Assembly (NCBI GenBank): GCA_037951165.1 | Contig: JBBDHG010000043.1 | Span: 2,168,501 to 2,232,500 of the forward strand | Direction: 5' to 3' | Source: Lophius americanus | Lineage: Eukaryota; Chordata; Actinopteri; Lophiiformes; Lophiidae | Length of the DNA: 64,000 nt | Shown: positions 1 through 17,631 of the stretch, in pieces | Layout of the letters: the number at the start of each line of letters is the position of its first letter | Numbering within the stretch: position 1 is the first letter of the stretch | Position numbers and translations under genes: made by a program | The notes under the pieces: model-generated | The model's input: the letters and a program-made list of their open reading frames with translations, nothing else | What the model was told of the DNA's origin: nothing | Databases searched by the model: none

Positions 1-222
1 TTTTTCACTTCATATGTGCACTTTAGTTTTAGTTGTCCTGTGTACATAAACCTTTACACCCCCGTTTCAGCTGGTTTCGCACAGAAGTTATGATATCGAC
101 GAGGATCTACTACTTTAAGATATTTATTTTAGAAGATTTAGTTCGACGTTGAAGAAATGAGAGCCATCAGATTATTCCACACCTTAAAAAATGTATATCC
201 TCTCATTTCTGCCAGTCTCCAG
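1..222. other. Upstream sequence / 5' intron of the first TMEM176-like gene
   Basis: No coding potential is seen. The stretch ends in a pyrimidine-rich acceptor whose AG lies at 221-222, 11 nt before the ATG at 234. The same arrangement precedes gene 2. It is therefore most likely the end of an intron separating a non-coding first exon, probably outside the window, from the first coding exon. Confidence 0.5.
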
Positions 223-233
223 GAGCAGCAAGG

Positions 234-3200
234 ATGGCTGTGTCCATGTCTGCGGCTGAGGGGGTCACGGTCTTCACTCTGACCTCTGACCCCCAAAGTC
301 GTTGTCCTCCTCTGTGCCAAATCCTCAAAGGACTTTGCTACAGTCCCTTCTGCTGCTCCGTGTCTCGGCAGCTGAGGGGGTTCCGGAGAAATTCTCAGTC
401 AGTCCTGGGGGTGAGTTAAAGCCTCAGATGCCGGAAGCCGGTCTTTGATTCACCTCGGCGAAACATGATAAAAGTGATAAAAGTGTGAGAGAAAATAGTC
501 TAATGCACCAAAGGTTCACCTGATAACTGCAGATACGATGGACGGGTGTGTGTTTGTTCTTCATCGTGTACTTCCTCATCCACAGGCTCTGCGTATCATG
601 GTGGGCTTGCTCAACATTGGTCTTGGAGCGATCCTCTGCAGCAGTGGATCTGCCAGTGCTTGGCATCAAATGCGGCACTTACTGTTTTCATATTGGCTAG
701 GAGGAGTTGTAAGTAGGCCGATGTTGTATCTGTCTTTCAGGGTTTCTTCTCCGATACAGTCTGGAGAATTTCTGCTTTGCAGGACGGTTCGCTGCTGGAA
801 CATGAGCTTTTATGTCCCTGCAAACCGGGTCACCTCCACCCCCACGTACACAACTACACAGAGATAATGTGATGTCATGTGCATACAGTGAAATAGAATT
901 ATAAACATACAACATGTTCAAAAATAGATTTCTGAATAGAGTTTTGTGTGTTTCAGTGGGTACTAGAACAATTCCCATTCTGAATCTATCAAGGTCCTGT
1001 TCTGCATCTATACTGGATTTTGAAGAGGCACAGATGACATGCATCAAGTTCTCTGCCAGTTTGGTCTGGACGCACTCATTTAGAAATGATTGGATCTAAT
1101 CTAAGGGCAGTAACAGGAGATGGTCGATACATATCTCCTGAAAAATAAATGAATAATGTTGCTTTGAATGAAACGGTGTTATCCACAAGAAAGCTAAAAT
1201 ATGAACTACTGGAGTAAAAAAAAAGTACTCAGAACACAAAACCTCCACCAAGGCACAACTGCACCCAATGCTTTGAAAAAAAATAATAATGCAGGTTCTT
1301 TCTCTTCTTTATTAATGTTTAATAAAGGCAGTTCTTCCATCTATGCTTGGAACCTGCAATGGTTGGACTTTGCATCAGAGCAGAAGCTTTTGGGTTATGA
1401 GGTAACCTGTGAATTGTCTGTGGCACAATCTTTCTCAGGAATATGTGACAAATAGGGAGACCAAACATAGTCAGTAAATGACTTTGGAATTGAACAGATT
1501 GAATACGGTATAAAATGTATGTGAGTCTGTTTGAGTGAGCATTTATTTATTTATTTGATGTGTGAAACCGGAAATATGAAACAATTGGTCAAAGGTTCAT
1601 TTGGCGGAGAGTGGAAAATTCCTGCAGGTGTGCTTTATAGCCTCCTGAGCCGTGTCACTCTCAGGTGTGAGGCATTAACGGTCAGGCTGCAACTCCGCCC
1701 GGTTGATTCCTGGAACTAACAGGAAAACACAGCCACCGAGGGAGGAAACGGGAGGCCCGCCTCCTGGCTCACACGGCTGCACTCTGCAAACCGGAAATAT
1801 TCATTTACACATTTCAACGATCATTTATTGACGCCCCTCTCACTCAATACATGCAACTAAATGTGATAAATAGCCTTTTGTTTCGGGCAGGGTTTGAAAA
1901 CATTGTCTTAGTATATAATGTTTGTGTGGAAGACAGGAAGTTAAGAGATTTAACTTTTTGTCTTTTTCTCCAGTTCATCTTTTTTGGTGTCGTGTGCATT
2001 TTGTCCGAGAAGTTCCCCAGTCCATGTCTGGTGAGTAATTCAGCTTCACGACATCCTCGTCATCCTCTCCATCTTGCTTTCTATTAAAACACGTCTGCAG
2101 TATTTTGATTGAAGGGAACAGAATATAGATGAATTGGTTTCCCTCAAAGCTACATTGGCAGGTTTGCAGGTTCTTTGGATTCATAGCAGCCGTCCTGCTG
2201 ATTCCGTTGCATCGACACACACCTGTGTAAGACGTGGACCTCTATGAGTTTATGACCCGCTGTGACTCTGTGTTTGCTCTGTTGTATTTCAGATCCTCCT
2301 CAACGTGATGCTGAGTGTAGCAGGAGTCGCTTTTGCCATCGCCGCCATCTTGCTCTACAGTGTCAATATAGCGAAAGCACAAGCTTATTGGCTATGTGAT
2401 CGCTCATATTCATACTACAATACGCAGTCTCCATCTCTTCGGGAGGACAGCTTAATGGAGAAATGCCTTGAGGGCAAAAAAATGATGATCGTAAGTGTGG
2501 AGAATGTTGTCTCTGATGGTCAGAATACAAATTAAATGTTGTATGACGAAGCCCAGAACTATGTTAAACACAATCTTCCCAATATTAGACTAGGCATATT
2601 TTGTCGTCTTCGCCAGCAAGGCTCTTCTTCTATTTCTTCGTCTTCGTCTTCTTCTTCTTCTTCTTCTTCTTCTTCTTCTTCTTCTTCTTCTTTCGGCTGT
2701 TGCCGTCATACAACCCGTCATAGGTCTCCCGTTAAGCCTTTGCCCCCTCCCTTTTGCCCTTCGTCACATCTCCTCGTACTCCTGAGTACTTTTTGCATCT
2801 CACTTCTATCCCACTACCTCTTCACTAACTTTGTCTATTCATACTCTCATGAGGTAGTTATTCACCACCACCCAGAGCCCGTCTCCACCATTTCATTCTC
2901 TGCTCTACCTTTTCCTCATTTGCACCACCAGAGTCATCCTACATACTACCATTCTAAGCTGTCTTGCATGAACAGGATGTAGTCCACCTGAAATACGTGT
3001 TCACCACAGCCATTTCCAATCTTTTCGCAAAATCTACCACCATCTGTCCTTCCAAGTCCCTGTTCCTGTACTTGCCCACCTCCTCCTCTCCTCCATGCAG
3101 ATGAGGAATGAATGTTTTTTGTGTTATGTCCGGAGAACATTGCTCTGTGTTAAAAGAAAGCTCCCTGTGGTGAGTAAAATGTGAAACATCAGAAACTACA

Positions 3201-5157
3201 ACAAACTAACTAGAAAACTCAGTGCAGATTCCTCCATTTATGTTTGCTTCATTGACAGCCTCGGAATCTACCGACAACTCCGATAAACTTTTAGTAACAT
3301 TCAAATGCTATTGTGGCTAGACATGTCTTGCGCCTTCCACTTCAGCATCTCTGATCAGCCCATTGAGTCACCAGCTCCTCTCCCAAAGAAACATCAAAGG
3401 AATCAAAGGATCAAAGGCAGCAACAGTCACTTTGTGATCTTACTCCTCCAAACAGCTTATAATTATTTTACGTCAAAAGCCGCGAAATACGTAACATCTC
3501 CAGAATTTAAACCGCCTCTAGAATACGTCAAAACCTACCTCTGGGTAAAATTTCAAGCTAATCCATTAAGTGTATTTTTTTTCCGTAATCCTGCTCACAA
3601 ACAAACAGACAATCGCGCAGGAGTAAAAACAACCTCCTTGGCAGGGGTAAATATCATATTAAAATGATAGATCACTTCATACGCACCAGTATTGGACTTA
3701 ATCAATGTGTTTTCTGTAAATAGAAAAAGTGCCCCCTGGTGAGTAATAAACAATCTAAACGGGTGAATCACAGTTTTTACAAACTAGAACTCCTCGAGTA
3801 AATCCATCTGCTGCAAATTTGGACTAAATCAGTTGAGAAATTATGGCCTGACAATTTTGGGGGTAAAGCTCCCCCTAGTGTTGAAATATACAACCGACCT
3901 TTTCCCGAAATCCTTCCAGTTCTTCCACTCACTAAACTCTACCTGGGTATAAAATTTTGAAGGGGTCAATGAAATAGTTTTTAAGTTATTGCGTGAAGAC
4001 GAAAGACTTGCGGCAGTGATTACGAGTATTATAACAAAATAAATAAATACTGCAGAAAAATATACAAAAGAAAAATGCAGAACAGAAATCCAGAATCGTG
4101 AATTGTGGGAATTTGGTTGTTTTGTTGTTTTATAGCCGGAAACTGAAAATGTTATGTTTTGAACTCGATGCAAACGATATGAAGGTCACCTTGGACTCTG
4201 TAAAGTTGTGATTGGCTTTTCTTCGGTCAAATATTTGAGTCCATATTGACCGGTGAACGTCACCAGAATTTAATGATGGAAATGCCAAGACCTACCTCTG
4301 GGTTACCAACAAACAAATAGACAAACAAACATGTAAAAACAAACACAGGCGATGGAGGAGGCAATAAAGGCATTTTGAAAAGAAGTGGATCTAGAGAAAT
4401 AAAATTCCACACATTTCCATGAAATCATAATAAAAATAAATGTGCGTGTAAGATTTTGAACTCTGATTTTGTTTCTGCCACCAGATGCTGCTGAGAAGCA
4501 TCAACGGCCTGCTGATTGCCCTGTCCGTCCTGGAGCTCTGTGTCGTCATCAGCGCTGGAGTTTTGGGGATCAAGGCCCTGAGGAGAAGCATGAAGACAGA
4601 AAACGAGGTAGAGTCTGGACCAACATAGAGTTTGTATTTCAATCAAAACAGACAGGATGAAGAAAAGATGAATGATTTATTACGACCGGTGATGTGTGAT
4701 AATGAGTCTAACGGTGGTGGTGGCTGATGACCCTGCTGAGGCGGATGAATGAGGGGGCTGGGCAGGCGGAGGGCACACAAACCAGCAGCTTGAATGAACT
4801 GGCTGAATGGAGAGAGAGTGGTAAAGACAGCAGCTGATGGTGATGGGCTCAGCCTGCAGGTGTGACTCTGTGATTGGGTGGAGGAGGAAACAGCTCCGGC
4901 AGTAGAGCGGTTGTACCCCAATCAGAAGGGTGGGGTCTGAACCCGCGTTCTAGAATCCTTGAGCAGGACGCTGAACCCAGTTAAAAAAATGTAAAACAAT
5001 ATCTGATGGAAGAGGTCTTGTGGATTTATGTAATGTCCACTCTTTTTTTTTTTAATGTGTTTTTAATATTGTGTATATATTGTTTTTTCTCTTTTAGACC
5101 ATTGATGACCCTGAGCAACAGAAACCACTACTGGAGGAAATCTCTATTAACACTTAA
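234..5157 (+). CDS. TMEM176-like four-pass membrane protein, gene 1 (245 aa, 6 coding exons)
   Basis: Coding exons are 234-410, 586-708, 1974-2030, 2293-2490, 4485-4607 and 5098-5157, all phase 0 with GT-AG borders, giving 245 aa. The product looks like a CD20/MS4A-superfamily protein of the TMEM176 branch. TM1 is at about residues 62-79 (IMVGLLNIGLGAIL), TM2 at 95-111, TM3 at 120-146 and TM4 at 188-214. An extracellular or luminal loop of about 37 residues with Cys lies between TM3 and TM4. The N-terminal cytosolic part is Cys-rich, and the acidic tail ends in a PLLEE di-leucine-like stretch. Mammalian TMEM176A/B sit in endosomes and Golgi of myeloid cells and act as cation channels; that role here is inference. 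The ATG at 234 is chosen over the in-frame ATG at 246 because it is the first after the acceptor and aligns with the gene 2 start. It is about 7 kb upstream of its close duplicate. An MS4A assignment is the alternative. Confidence 0.88.
2623..2692 (+). repeat. (CTT)n microsatellite
   Basis: A run of CTT/TTC triplets, imperfect at its left end, lies in intron 4 of gene 1. It creates a false poly-serine reading frame. Confidence 0.95.
3850..4030 (-). repeat. Dispersed repeat copy (antisense) in intron 4 of gene 1
   Basis: The reverse complement contains the block GGAAGAACTGGA, then AAAGGTCGGTTGTATATTT, then CTAGGGGGAGC. The same block occurs in plus orientation near 16760 and 54200 and in minus orientation near 38165. 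It is a decayed member of a dispersed family, probably a non-autonomous transposon. Related material with 'aacctcc..ggcaggggtaa' near 3600-3655 and the 'acctctgggtta' block near 4290 belongs to the same kind of interspersed DNA. Confidence 0.6.
4890..4982 (+). repeat. SINE-like fragment in intron 5 of gene 1
   Basis: The phrase 'gcagtagagcggttgtacc', then 'aatcagaaggg', a degenerate 'gtctgaaccc' and 'cttgagcaggacgctgaaccc' together match the layout of a widespread fish short retroposon with a tRNA-like head. The copy is short and diverged. I judged this from memory of the pattern, not from a search. Confidence 0.55.
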
Positions 5158-5564
5158 GCCTAAATGAAAACCTCTCATTTTATATCCGTATCTATGGTTC
5201 TGTTCCGCCGACTCTACGTATTCTGTCTAATGTTTTCCAATCGGGGTCGATTCAAACTATTTGCATTGTGATTATCAACCGTCAACCATTATTTCACCGC
5301 ATCGCATTACCGTACAAATAAGTGTGTTTTTAATCCACGAGAGGGAAATACCAGTCTGTTAATCACAGTAGTTAGAATGATCACGGTTTTACTGATCAGT
5401 ACTACTCTACTATTTTATAAATGCACTTCATTTCTCCTGTCCTCAGGTAGTTAGATGTGAAGATTGTTTCGCTCAGGTGTGACGGATAATTAAGCTTAAA
5501 TGGATTGAAAAGCTGAACATATTGTAAAGATTCAAGGAGTGGATGTTTATTTCCAGTTATGTTA

Positions 5565-5570
5565 AATAAA
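5565..5570 (+). terminator. Polyadenylation signal, gene 1
   Basis: A canonical AATAAA lies 408 nt after the stop codon at 5155-5157 and is followed by TG-rich sequence. It is the first good signal after the stop and would give a 3' UTR of about 430 nt. Confidence 0.6.
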
Positions 5571-7270
5571 TGACCCTGAACCCTCATTTGGTGGTGAATT
5601 ATTCAGCGTGTGTAATTCACATACTGTGCAGATGTATTTGAAATCTATAGCCCCTCACTGATTTTACTTATTGTAGATAATAAGACTGGCAGAAAAAAAA
5701 GGGGATCAGGAATGTTCGTTCATGTACAAAATGTTATTACCACTGTTCTAATACTCGGGATATGAAGAGAAAAATATGAGGGGAGGGTTTGGACGCTTTC
5801 TGTTCCTCTAAAGTTGGAAATGGGGCGGCGGTCATTTACTTGCATCACTTGTAAATCCGTCCTTACGCATTCGGATGGAGAGCTAATATAAAATTGTATT
5901 TATTTTATTTATTTTCCTTCTGTCTGCACATATATTCATGGTTAGTGCCAAAATCGGTAGAATCCATACCTCAATTTTACCGACCCTCTCTCTCCAGCGG
6001 AGGGATGGCGGTCCCTCCACCTACCTGCCCTCTCTCCACAGCTCCGCCTCATCTCCACCTCTGATCTCTGGGGATCCCTCTCTGCAGGCAGAAGCGTGAC
6101 TGCTCACAAACTAGAAGGCGCTCACTCGGACAAGCGTCGTCAACCCACACGTTGACTTGTAACTGACAGGAAACCCAGCCTGAGCTATAGAACACCAATC
6201 ATGTGATGCCGCCATTCAGACTTTTTGGCCGATGCCTGCGCCTGTGCCTCCCCACTGCCCACATGCCTGCATAGACAGGAGAATCCAGGACGTAGACCGG
6301 TAAAGGGTTAAGTGTGTTAATGCCAGTCAAATACAGGAGGAGGTGCTTCTGGCAGCAGTTCTGGACATCCTTATTTCCCAAACAATCGAAAAAATCAAAC
6401 GCATTTTAGTGGGAGGAGTACAGTCGTTCAAAATACACTTCAACTCTCCCAGAAACCAAAGGTAATTATGTCAAAGCTTTATTTGAATACTGTTTTTTAT
6501 TAGCCACTCATATATCTGTTAAAATCACTGCACTTCATGGAAAATCAACTGCTTTGGATTTAGCAATTTAATAATAATATTAAAGATAATCATCATTTTA
6601 TCTGTAGAACACTTTTCACAAGTGTGAACATGTTAATACAGGAATGTAAGTCAGACAATTAAACATAAAAAACAGCTGAAATAACAGATGGCTAAATCAC
6701 GCAATATTAATTCAGTATTTAAACTTAGCAAATTTAGAGGCTACATGTTCAGCCTTTGTTGTGGGAAACTATATTAAACAATATTTACTAGATGCTGTGA
6801 ATCATCTCAATAATATATCGTTTTTATATTTGATGATTTTGAGGGTCTGATCGCCATTAATTTACCCGCGGATTAGAGAATTGTGATAATTCTTTTCAAA
6901 ATGCAATGTTTTTTATCAACTGGACTGTCTTTGGTTGAACTTATTAAAGGCCAAATGTTGCCACACACTCAGGATAAAGGTCAATTTTCAGTTTGTGAAA
7001 TCAGGAGTGGAGACAAATAACTTCAATTGATTAGATTAAATGAATAACACTAAAAGTTAAAGGGAGTTTCTAATTTAATGTAAAACAATCATTTCACATC
7101 GATTCGACGCGACGGAAAAACATGGAATAAATTTGACCCTCCATGTTGAATTTGTTTGAAGAAAATAAACAAGAATTCTACATGTAATTAAAACAATTAC
7201 ATTTTCTTTTTATTTATTTATTTATTTTTTTATTTAAAATGTATCAACTCTGATCTTCGTCACTCCACAG
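5571..7270. other. Intergenic region between TMEM176-like genes 1 and 2
   Basis: No coding exon is recognised. A candidate non-coding first exon of gene 2 ends near 6461, where AAAG is followed by GTAATT. A CCAAT-type motif is present near 6190-6200. The rest is AT-rich with no clear structure. Gene 2's coding exon begins after the acceptor ending at 7270. Confidence 0.4.
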
Positions 7271-7281
7271 GAACAGGAAGG

Positions 7282-11731
<4,450 letters not shown>

Positions 11732-14413
11732 AAGAAAACCTCGCCTTTGTACCCATATCTATAATCCTGACTCTATGTTCTCCCACAGTCTCTGACAAAC
11801 TTTTCCAATGAGGGCTGATTCTAAATATTTACACTCAATAATAATAACCTCCATTTGAATATCTGAGATGTTGTCTATTTAATTCTTGGTATATATTTTT
11901 ATTGTGCTGTAAATTGTGGCTTTATTTGGAGAGTATTGAGGTATTTCTTAGTGTATAGATGTTTTTTGTTGTAACTTTGAGTCACTGGTTGCAACTTATT
12001 TCATGTAAATGAGATGTTAGAAAATAGAAAATGATGAATATAAAGACATAAAATGACTTTTTTTACACTTCACTTTGTATTTCTGACATCAGGTTAAGGA
12101 AACTGTCCATTGACATGCATTTTTATGTAATGTAGCTTCTTTCTTTATTTTAATTGATTATAAATCAGTACATTTAAAAAAAATCTTGGTCCTTGACTTG
12201 GTCAGTACAATTGCTTGGGATTTTCTTTGTGTCGCCATATACGGTAGTCAGGATTTTCTTTTACTGCTATTCATGAATTATATCTGCAGTACACATCTGA
12301 GCCACACGGGGGCGCAAGTAATCCCTTATGGAGTCACCCACAACCAAAATCAGGTATGTCAGTCATTGTTGTAATCATTTTTGCTGCAGGCTACAGACAG
12401 TATCACCATCAAACTGTCTGAAGTTACATCCGATATTAGTTGCTAGTCAGACCGATATTATGAATTTATTTTGCCTGAGTCATGATGTCACATCTTAATC
12501 TAATTGAGTCCCCCGCCACTCTGGTGTCTCCTTCATCATTGATTGTCCAAATAGTCTCCAGCTGTATAACATTTACCTGACATGAATGTGTATACGTCTG
12601 TCTCCCCTATCTTGTCAGTGCCAGTCTGTGATGTTCCCCCGTGTCATCCTCACAGCGTTTCCTTACCGTGTTCGGGTTGTTCCATAGTGTATTTTTCGAA
12701 TTTGGACCTAGCCTGTTTCTGACTTTCGAATCTGACTTACGTTTGCGAGGTAAAGCACATAATGGATCGAATGAGGGATTTCTTTTATTAAAGATTACTC
12801 ACACAAAGCAACAAGTACAATGTTACTGGAAATAAACTCCCTTAGGTCCAGAGACACCTGGTGTATTTGTATCGTATGTGGAATAAACTCTGCTCTTCCA
12901 CTCTGTGTGCACGAGTTGTTTTTATTACACTTATTCCATCGTCCCAATAACGTTTTTGGAGTTGTTTTTTTGTGTGGAGACGTTTTCTACTTAGTTTTTT
13001 GTCATCTTTCTCTAGCAGGAATTGAAACCGTAGCAATCAGACATCAGATCAGATCTGTGCTGTGCAGAGGACGTCTTCCTGCTCGTTACATCACCGCTTT
13101 CTTTTTGCAGTTTTGGTGATGAAGAGATTATTTAAAACCAACCAGATCATCCAAATGAGCGGAAATTTGTTTTATATAATTGCATTTTTTTTATTTTTTT
13201 TTACTTAAAAGTGAAAATTTGCTTTAAGTTATTAAATGGAAATATGGAAACTTTTAATTAGACAGTGATCCCCAAACTTAATATTTCTGTCTCCCTACTC
13301 TTATACTAGTAAACAAACCAACTAGGACAATTTAATCAGTCACTTCTAATAAAAGTTCAGTATTCTATGATTTAAAAAAGACTCATTAGGAAGAATGTCA
13401 CTTTTCTTAATATGCTCTATATTAGAGCACATGCTGCCAATCATCAGTTTCTCTCACACTTTTGGTGCCTTGCTCAACTTCCGGTTCGTGTTTTCGTGCA
13501 GCAATGGCAACGACATTATCCGTGATAACAAGTTAATGATCTCTTATCACCAGATGAAGGCCAGAACTCATTATCTGCCCCCGTGGCATACATTCAATTT
13601 CACCGAATAAGGACCGTATATTCTGAAAAAGGAACTGAACTGCTTCAGGAAGTAACCTTTTTTTTTTTTGTTGCTGCCAGATGAAGTGAGGCTGCAAGTA
13701 GAGAGACTAAAATCTATTTACACGTTTACAGGTCTATGAACACATTTACATTTTGCCAGAATCTGCACAAATCTCAGTAAACTTGCAAAAGCTTGTCTGT
13801 GTTGACAATAAACATGATGGAGCATGACGTCGGCCTATTTTAAATCCACATGTACAGATTCCTAGGCTCTTTTGCAAGTCTCAGCACACACGTTTCGCAC
13901 ATTTACGTTGTTTGTTGTTGCATGTTTCGCATGAGTTTTACTTTGAAAGAAAGACTGGGCATCCCAACTCCAGATGTCAGTAGCTGATTTATTGAATACT
14001 TTAAATAGTTTCAGTAAATCCAAATTGTGCTGGATTAGATTTTTCTCATATCTAAGTGACCAAAAAAAGACAGAAAAGTTAATACACTGCTTTTACTTTG
14101 GCAGCCAAAGCCACTGCTGCATATTTGAGAGTTTCTCCATAAAGAACTCCAGCAAGAGTAAATAAATATAATCTAGCGGCTTTGTAAGACAAACGCGGCC
14201 ATAATACCGCTTCATATTTGGGATTTGATAGTGTTGTTGGTCGACACCTGTGACTGTTTGCTTTGCCAGGTGCTGAAACTTGAATACATTCCTGCAGCGA
14301 CCCGCTCACCTTTGCAAACATACAGCCCTCACACATCGTACAGTTTTTTATAACAGTCGGAGCTTTCAGTCATAAAGAAGCATAACCAATACCGCTGCCA
14401 TTTTTCATTTCAG
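11732..14413. other. Gene 2 3' UTR and intergenic region before gene 3
   Basis: After the gene 2 stop there is AT-rich 3' UTR-like sequence with no canonical AATAAA nearby; an AATATA-type variant lies near 12035. At about 12600-12910 the sequence looks like the 3' part of a degenerate retroelement, with 'cctgtttctgactttcgaatctga' split by decay and two AATAAACTC motifs. No gene is recognised. The stretch ends at the acceptor (AG 14412-14413) just before the gene 3 start. Confidence 0.4.
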
Positions 14414-14425
14414 GTGTGTGTGAAG

Positions 14426-17400
14426 ATGCCAAACTGTGTCGACGAGCCGCTCCTGTCTGCTGTAGATGAAAGGGTAGAAGTTAAGCTGAACTTTCCACCA
14501 CGGAGCCAAATCCTGAAGGCTCTTCGTGGCCAGGGGCTGAACCAAGTGTTTGCCCCAAGCGCTCTAGGGGTGAGAGGAACTTTGGTAGCACTTTACATCA
14601 CAGCACGGTAATAAGATGGTAATAAAGAGGTAATAACTATGTAATACCATGTAGTTACCAAAGTAATAACTAAGTAATAGCTGGGTAATCATAGCATGGT
14701 AATACAATGGTAATAAGATGGTAATAAAGAGGTAATAACTATGTAATACCATGTAGTTACCAAAGTATTAATCAAGTAATTGGTTGGTTATAACAATGGG
14801 TAAATATGGGAAATATTTTACTGGAATTTATGTAACAGGGCCCAAAAAGTAATGGTAGGAAGGAAATAAATTTTGAGGTAGAAATGAAGTTAAACTTTTT
14901 GGTAATAGTAGAGTAATACTTTGGTGACATGCTAACAATGAAACGGTTATATCAGTGTAATATTTGGATTGAAAAATGGTTATGTGGGGATATTAATATT
15001 GTAATAACATGAAAATAATTGTGTTATATAGGTTGATGTTTTCACAGTATTATACGCGACTATCATGAACGTAATACCTTCTAAATTACATTAAAATTGG
15101 TTTTAAAAATGAAATTCATCAAACCCTTAGGTTCCAAAAATTCCCTTTAGTTTCAAGGTAATACTTAATAAATTGCATCTTTATCTTTGGACGTCTTACC
15201 TGGAAACACTTGTGGTAGTTTCCGTACATAACCACGACTCAGTGCTGCAAAATACAAAACTACCTGTTTCTATTTAATTTCATGGTATTATGAGTTTAAA
15301 CCTCATCAAAAAAACAAAACAACTTAACGTCTATTAACTGGTGATGAGTCTAAGACAATTTGGAATGATTTGCAGACTGTGCAGATCATGGTGGGCGTGT
15401 TCAACATTGCACTCGGGCCGGGACGCACCAGCACCAAGCCCTGGGATTTGACCAGCCTGGGTGCTGCTTACTGGCTCGGCGCTGTGGTAAAAATATTGTT
15501 CTCCATCATTACCATTAGAGTATATTCACGGTAAATAAGGAAAACTTCTTCACGCAGAAGCTTAAACTTACTTAAAAAACTCAATAATGACCCTAAGATC
15601 CAGACTACCTGATGTTTTTTTGTAATTTTGTGTTTTTTATCTAATGTTTTTATGTTTTTATGTTTTCTAAATTTCTATATTTGTTACGTTGAAATTCTGA
15701 CAACCACAGCCGCCAATATTTTACTGTCTTTTTTTAACAGTACACAGAATAAAAACAGGAGGCTCTGAAAGCGATGACCTCACATTGAAAAGGCTCATGG
15801 ATTTGGATTATATTTTATGCATTTCATTGTTTTTTTCAATTACAATATATATTAAAATTGAACTGGATGTTCGGGTCATTATTAAGCTTCTTCTTTTTTT
15901 AATCTCGAACGTTTTATCCTAAGTCACATGACCTCACGACCTGGAAGCTAAGCGTAGCTGGCACGGCTAATCAAAATAACAGGAAATGTTTTATTCACCA
16001 ATTGAAGCATTAAAAAAAAAAAAGAAAAGCTCGCCCGGGGATTCATGACTTTTAACGGACCTTCTTAAACGCCTCCGTTTCTTTTCCATGTGTTGTGGCT
16101 TCTGCTGCGCTCCTGTGTCGTCAAATTGATGAAGATGTTTTCTTTATTTGCTCCTGTTTTGTCTATTTGCTTAATAACTGTGTTATGTTGTGTATCATAA
16201 CAGGACGGAAAGTTATTTCCCCCCCGACTGAGGAAGCTTTCTCTTCTCTCCTCAGTTCATTGTGAGTGGAATCCTGTCCCTTCTGGTCGGATCGTGGCCT
16301 TCTGTCTGCACGGTAAAGAAGTGTAACCTCAGTAGATGCATGAGAAGAAGCTGCAGACGCAGTGAGGACTCTGAGCTGACGGAATCTTTCCCTTCAGTTG
16401 GGCTTCACCGTGTCTACCAACATCGTTGGAGCCTTGTTCGCCATCACTGCCATCGTGCTGTACGTCATAGACCTGCAAGATTCCTCCCTCCTCTGGATGT
16501 GTGATGGACCGGAGCTCAGTGGTCATCTTTACGATGAGAGGTGCATTAATGTAGCCTTCTATGCACAGGTAAGAACATCCCTGTTGGCCAGAAGATTCAG
16601 TACCACAAAGTAAAAGCATTCTATTAAGACGTAATCGTATCCCCGAAAAGATGGGGATATTATGGAGTCATCTTAGCTGCCATCGCAGATCCTTTGTTTG
16701 AACGCCATAACCTCAAAAACTATTTCATGGATCGCTTTAATATTTTATTACCACATAGACCCTAGTGCGAGGAAGAACGGGAGTGATTTTTGGAAAAGGT
16801 CGGTTAAATAGTTTGGACGCAAGGGGGAGCTTTATCTTTGAAAGTTTAGGGGTCATTATTTCTCAACCACTCGTCCGATTTATTCCAAATTTAGTGCAAA
16901 CAAATCGAGTCAAGGAGACACGGTTTCCCAGACATAACTCAGAAACTATATCATTTTCAAATTGTATACCCACGTAGACCATAGAGCGAGAAAGAACTGG
17001 ATTCATTTCATTTTTATATTCGATCGAGTAAGCCGTCAACTATTTACCTCGGCTGGACTTATTGTGTTATAACACATTAATAACACAGGATCTCAGCATA
17101 CAAGCCCTTAATGTGGTTCGTATGAAAAATCTGAATTTCCTAAATAACTAATATTGTATGTAACACAAGTGTCTCTGTGATTAACTGCAGTTCATTTCTA
17201 GTATTGTTATTAAAAATGTTTTTAAATTGACTTTCATTTTAACAAATTCTGGTGTCCCGCCCATCAGAGGCTGCTGACGTTGATGGACGCCACCATGATT
17301 GTCATGGCTGCTCTTCAACTCTTTGCCAACATTAAATTAGCTCTTCTGGGCCTCATGTCTTTGATTCATGAGTTGGACGAGGAAGAGGTACGAACCCAGC

Positions 17401-17527
17401 AGACGGTGCAGACATGGACATATGCACTAGAGAATTCAACAAAGTGAAGGAGTCATAGATCCAGTAACGACCCACACTGTATCCTGTTTGTGCTTCATCA
17501 CAGGAAGTCCTGAAGCTGATGATCTGA
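14426..17527 (+). CDS. TMEM176-like four-pass membrane protein, gene 3 (208 aa, 6 coding exons)
   Basis: Coding exons are 14426-14569, 15376-15486, 16256-16312, 16398-16568, 17268-17387 and 17504-17527, all phase 0, giving 208 aa. The acceptor ends at 14413, so the first ATG is at 14426; an in-frame GTG upstream is not used. TM1 is at about residues 50-62 (IMVGVFNIALGPG), TM2 at 79-97, TM3 at 105-130 and TM4 at 163-190. The family hallmark QIMVG and the 57-nt third exon are kept. It differs from genes 1 and 2 by a shorter N-terminus lacking the Cys cluster, a shorter TM3-TM4 loop and a very short tail (EVLKLMI) that lacks the PLLEE or YxxL-type sorting signals of its neighbours. It groups with gene 4. 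The role is inferred from the TMEM176/MS4A family. Confidence 0.85.
14608..14767 (+). repeat. 101-bp tandem duplication of a GTAATA-rich unit
   Basis: The block running from 'gtaataagatggtaataaag' to 'tagttaccaaagta' at 14608-14665 recurs at 14709-14767, an offset of 101 bp. Both copies are built from shorter GGTAATAA-type words. It lies in intron 1 of gene 3. Confidence 0.85.
16645..17040 (+). repeat. Dispersed repeat with terminal ATCCCC/GGGGAT hairpin
   Basis: The copy starts with an ATCCCC...GGGGAT hairpin, followed by 'agtgcgaggaagaac', 'aaaggtcggtt' and 'agggggagctttatct', then a second, related block ending near 17030. The same order is seen at 54133-54620. It lies in intron 4 of gene 3. 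This is probably a non-autonomous transposon family; I cannot name it. Confidence 0.6.
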
Positions 17528-17631
17528 TGGTGAAGATCAGCAGCCACGGTTGAAAGGTGAAGTCCCCCTGACCGTTCCTGCTGCTTAGAAACCCTACAAT
17601 CACCTCATCCAGAGGATTTAACTATGGGAAA

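Noticed and set aside
2536..2982. 148-aa poly-serine frame
   Set aside because: Created by the (CTT)n run inside intron 4 of gene 1.
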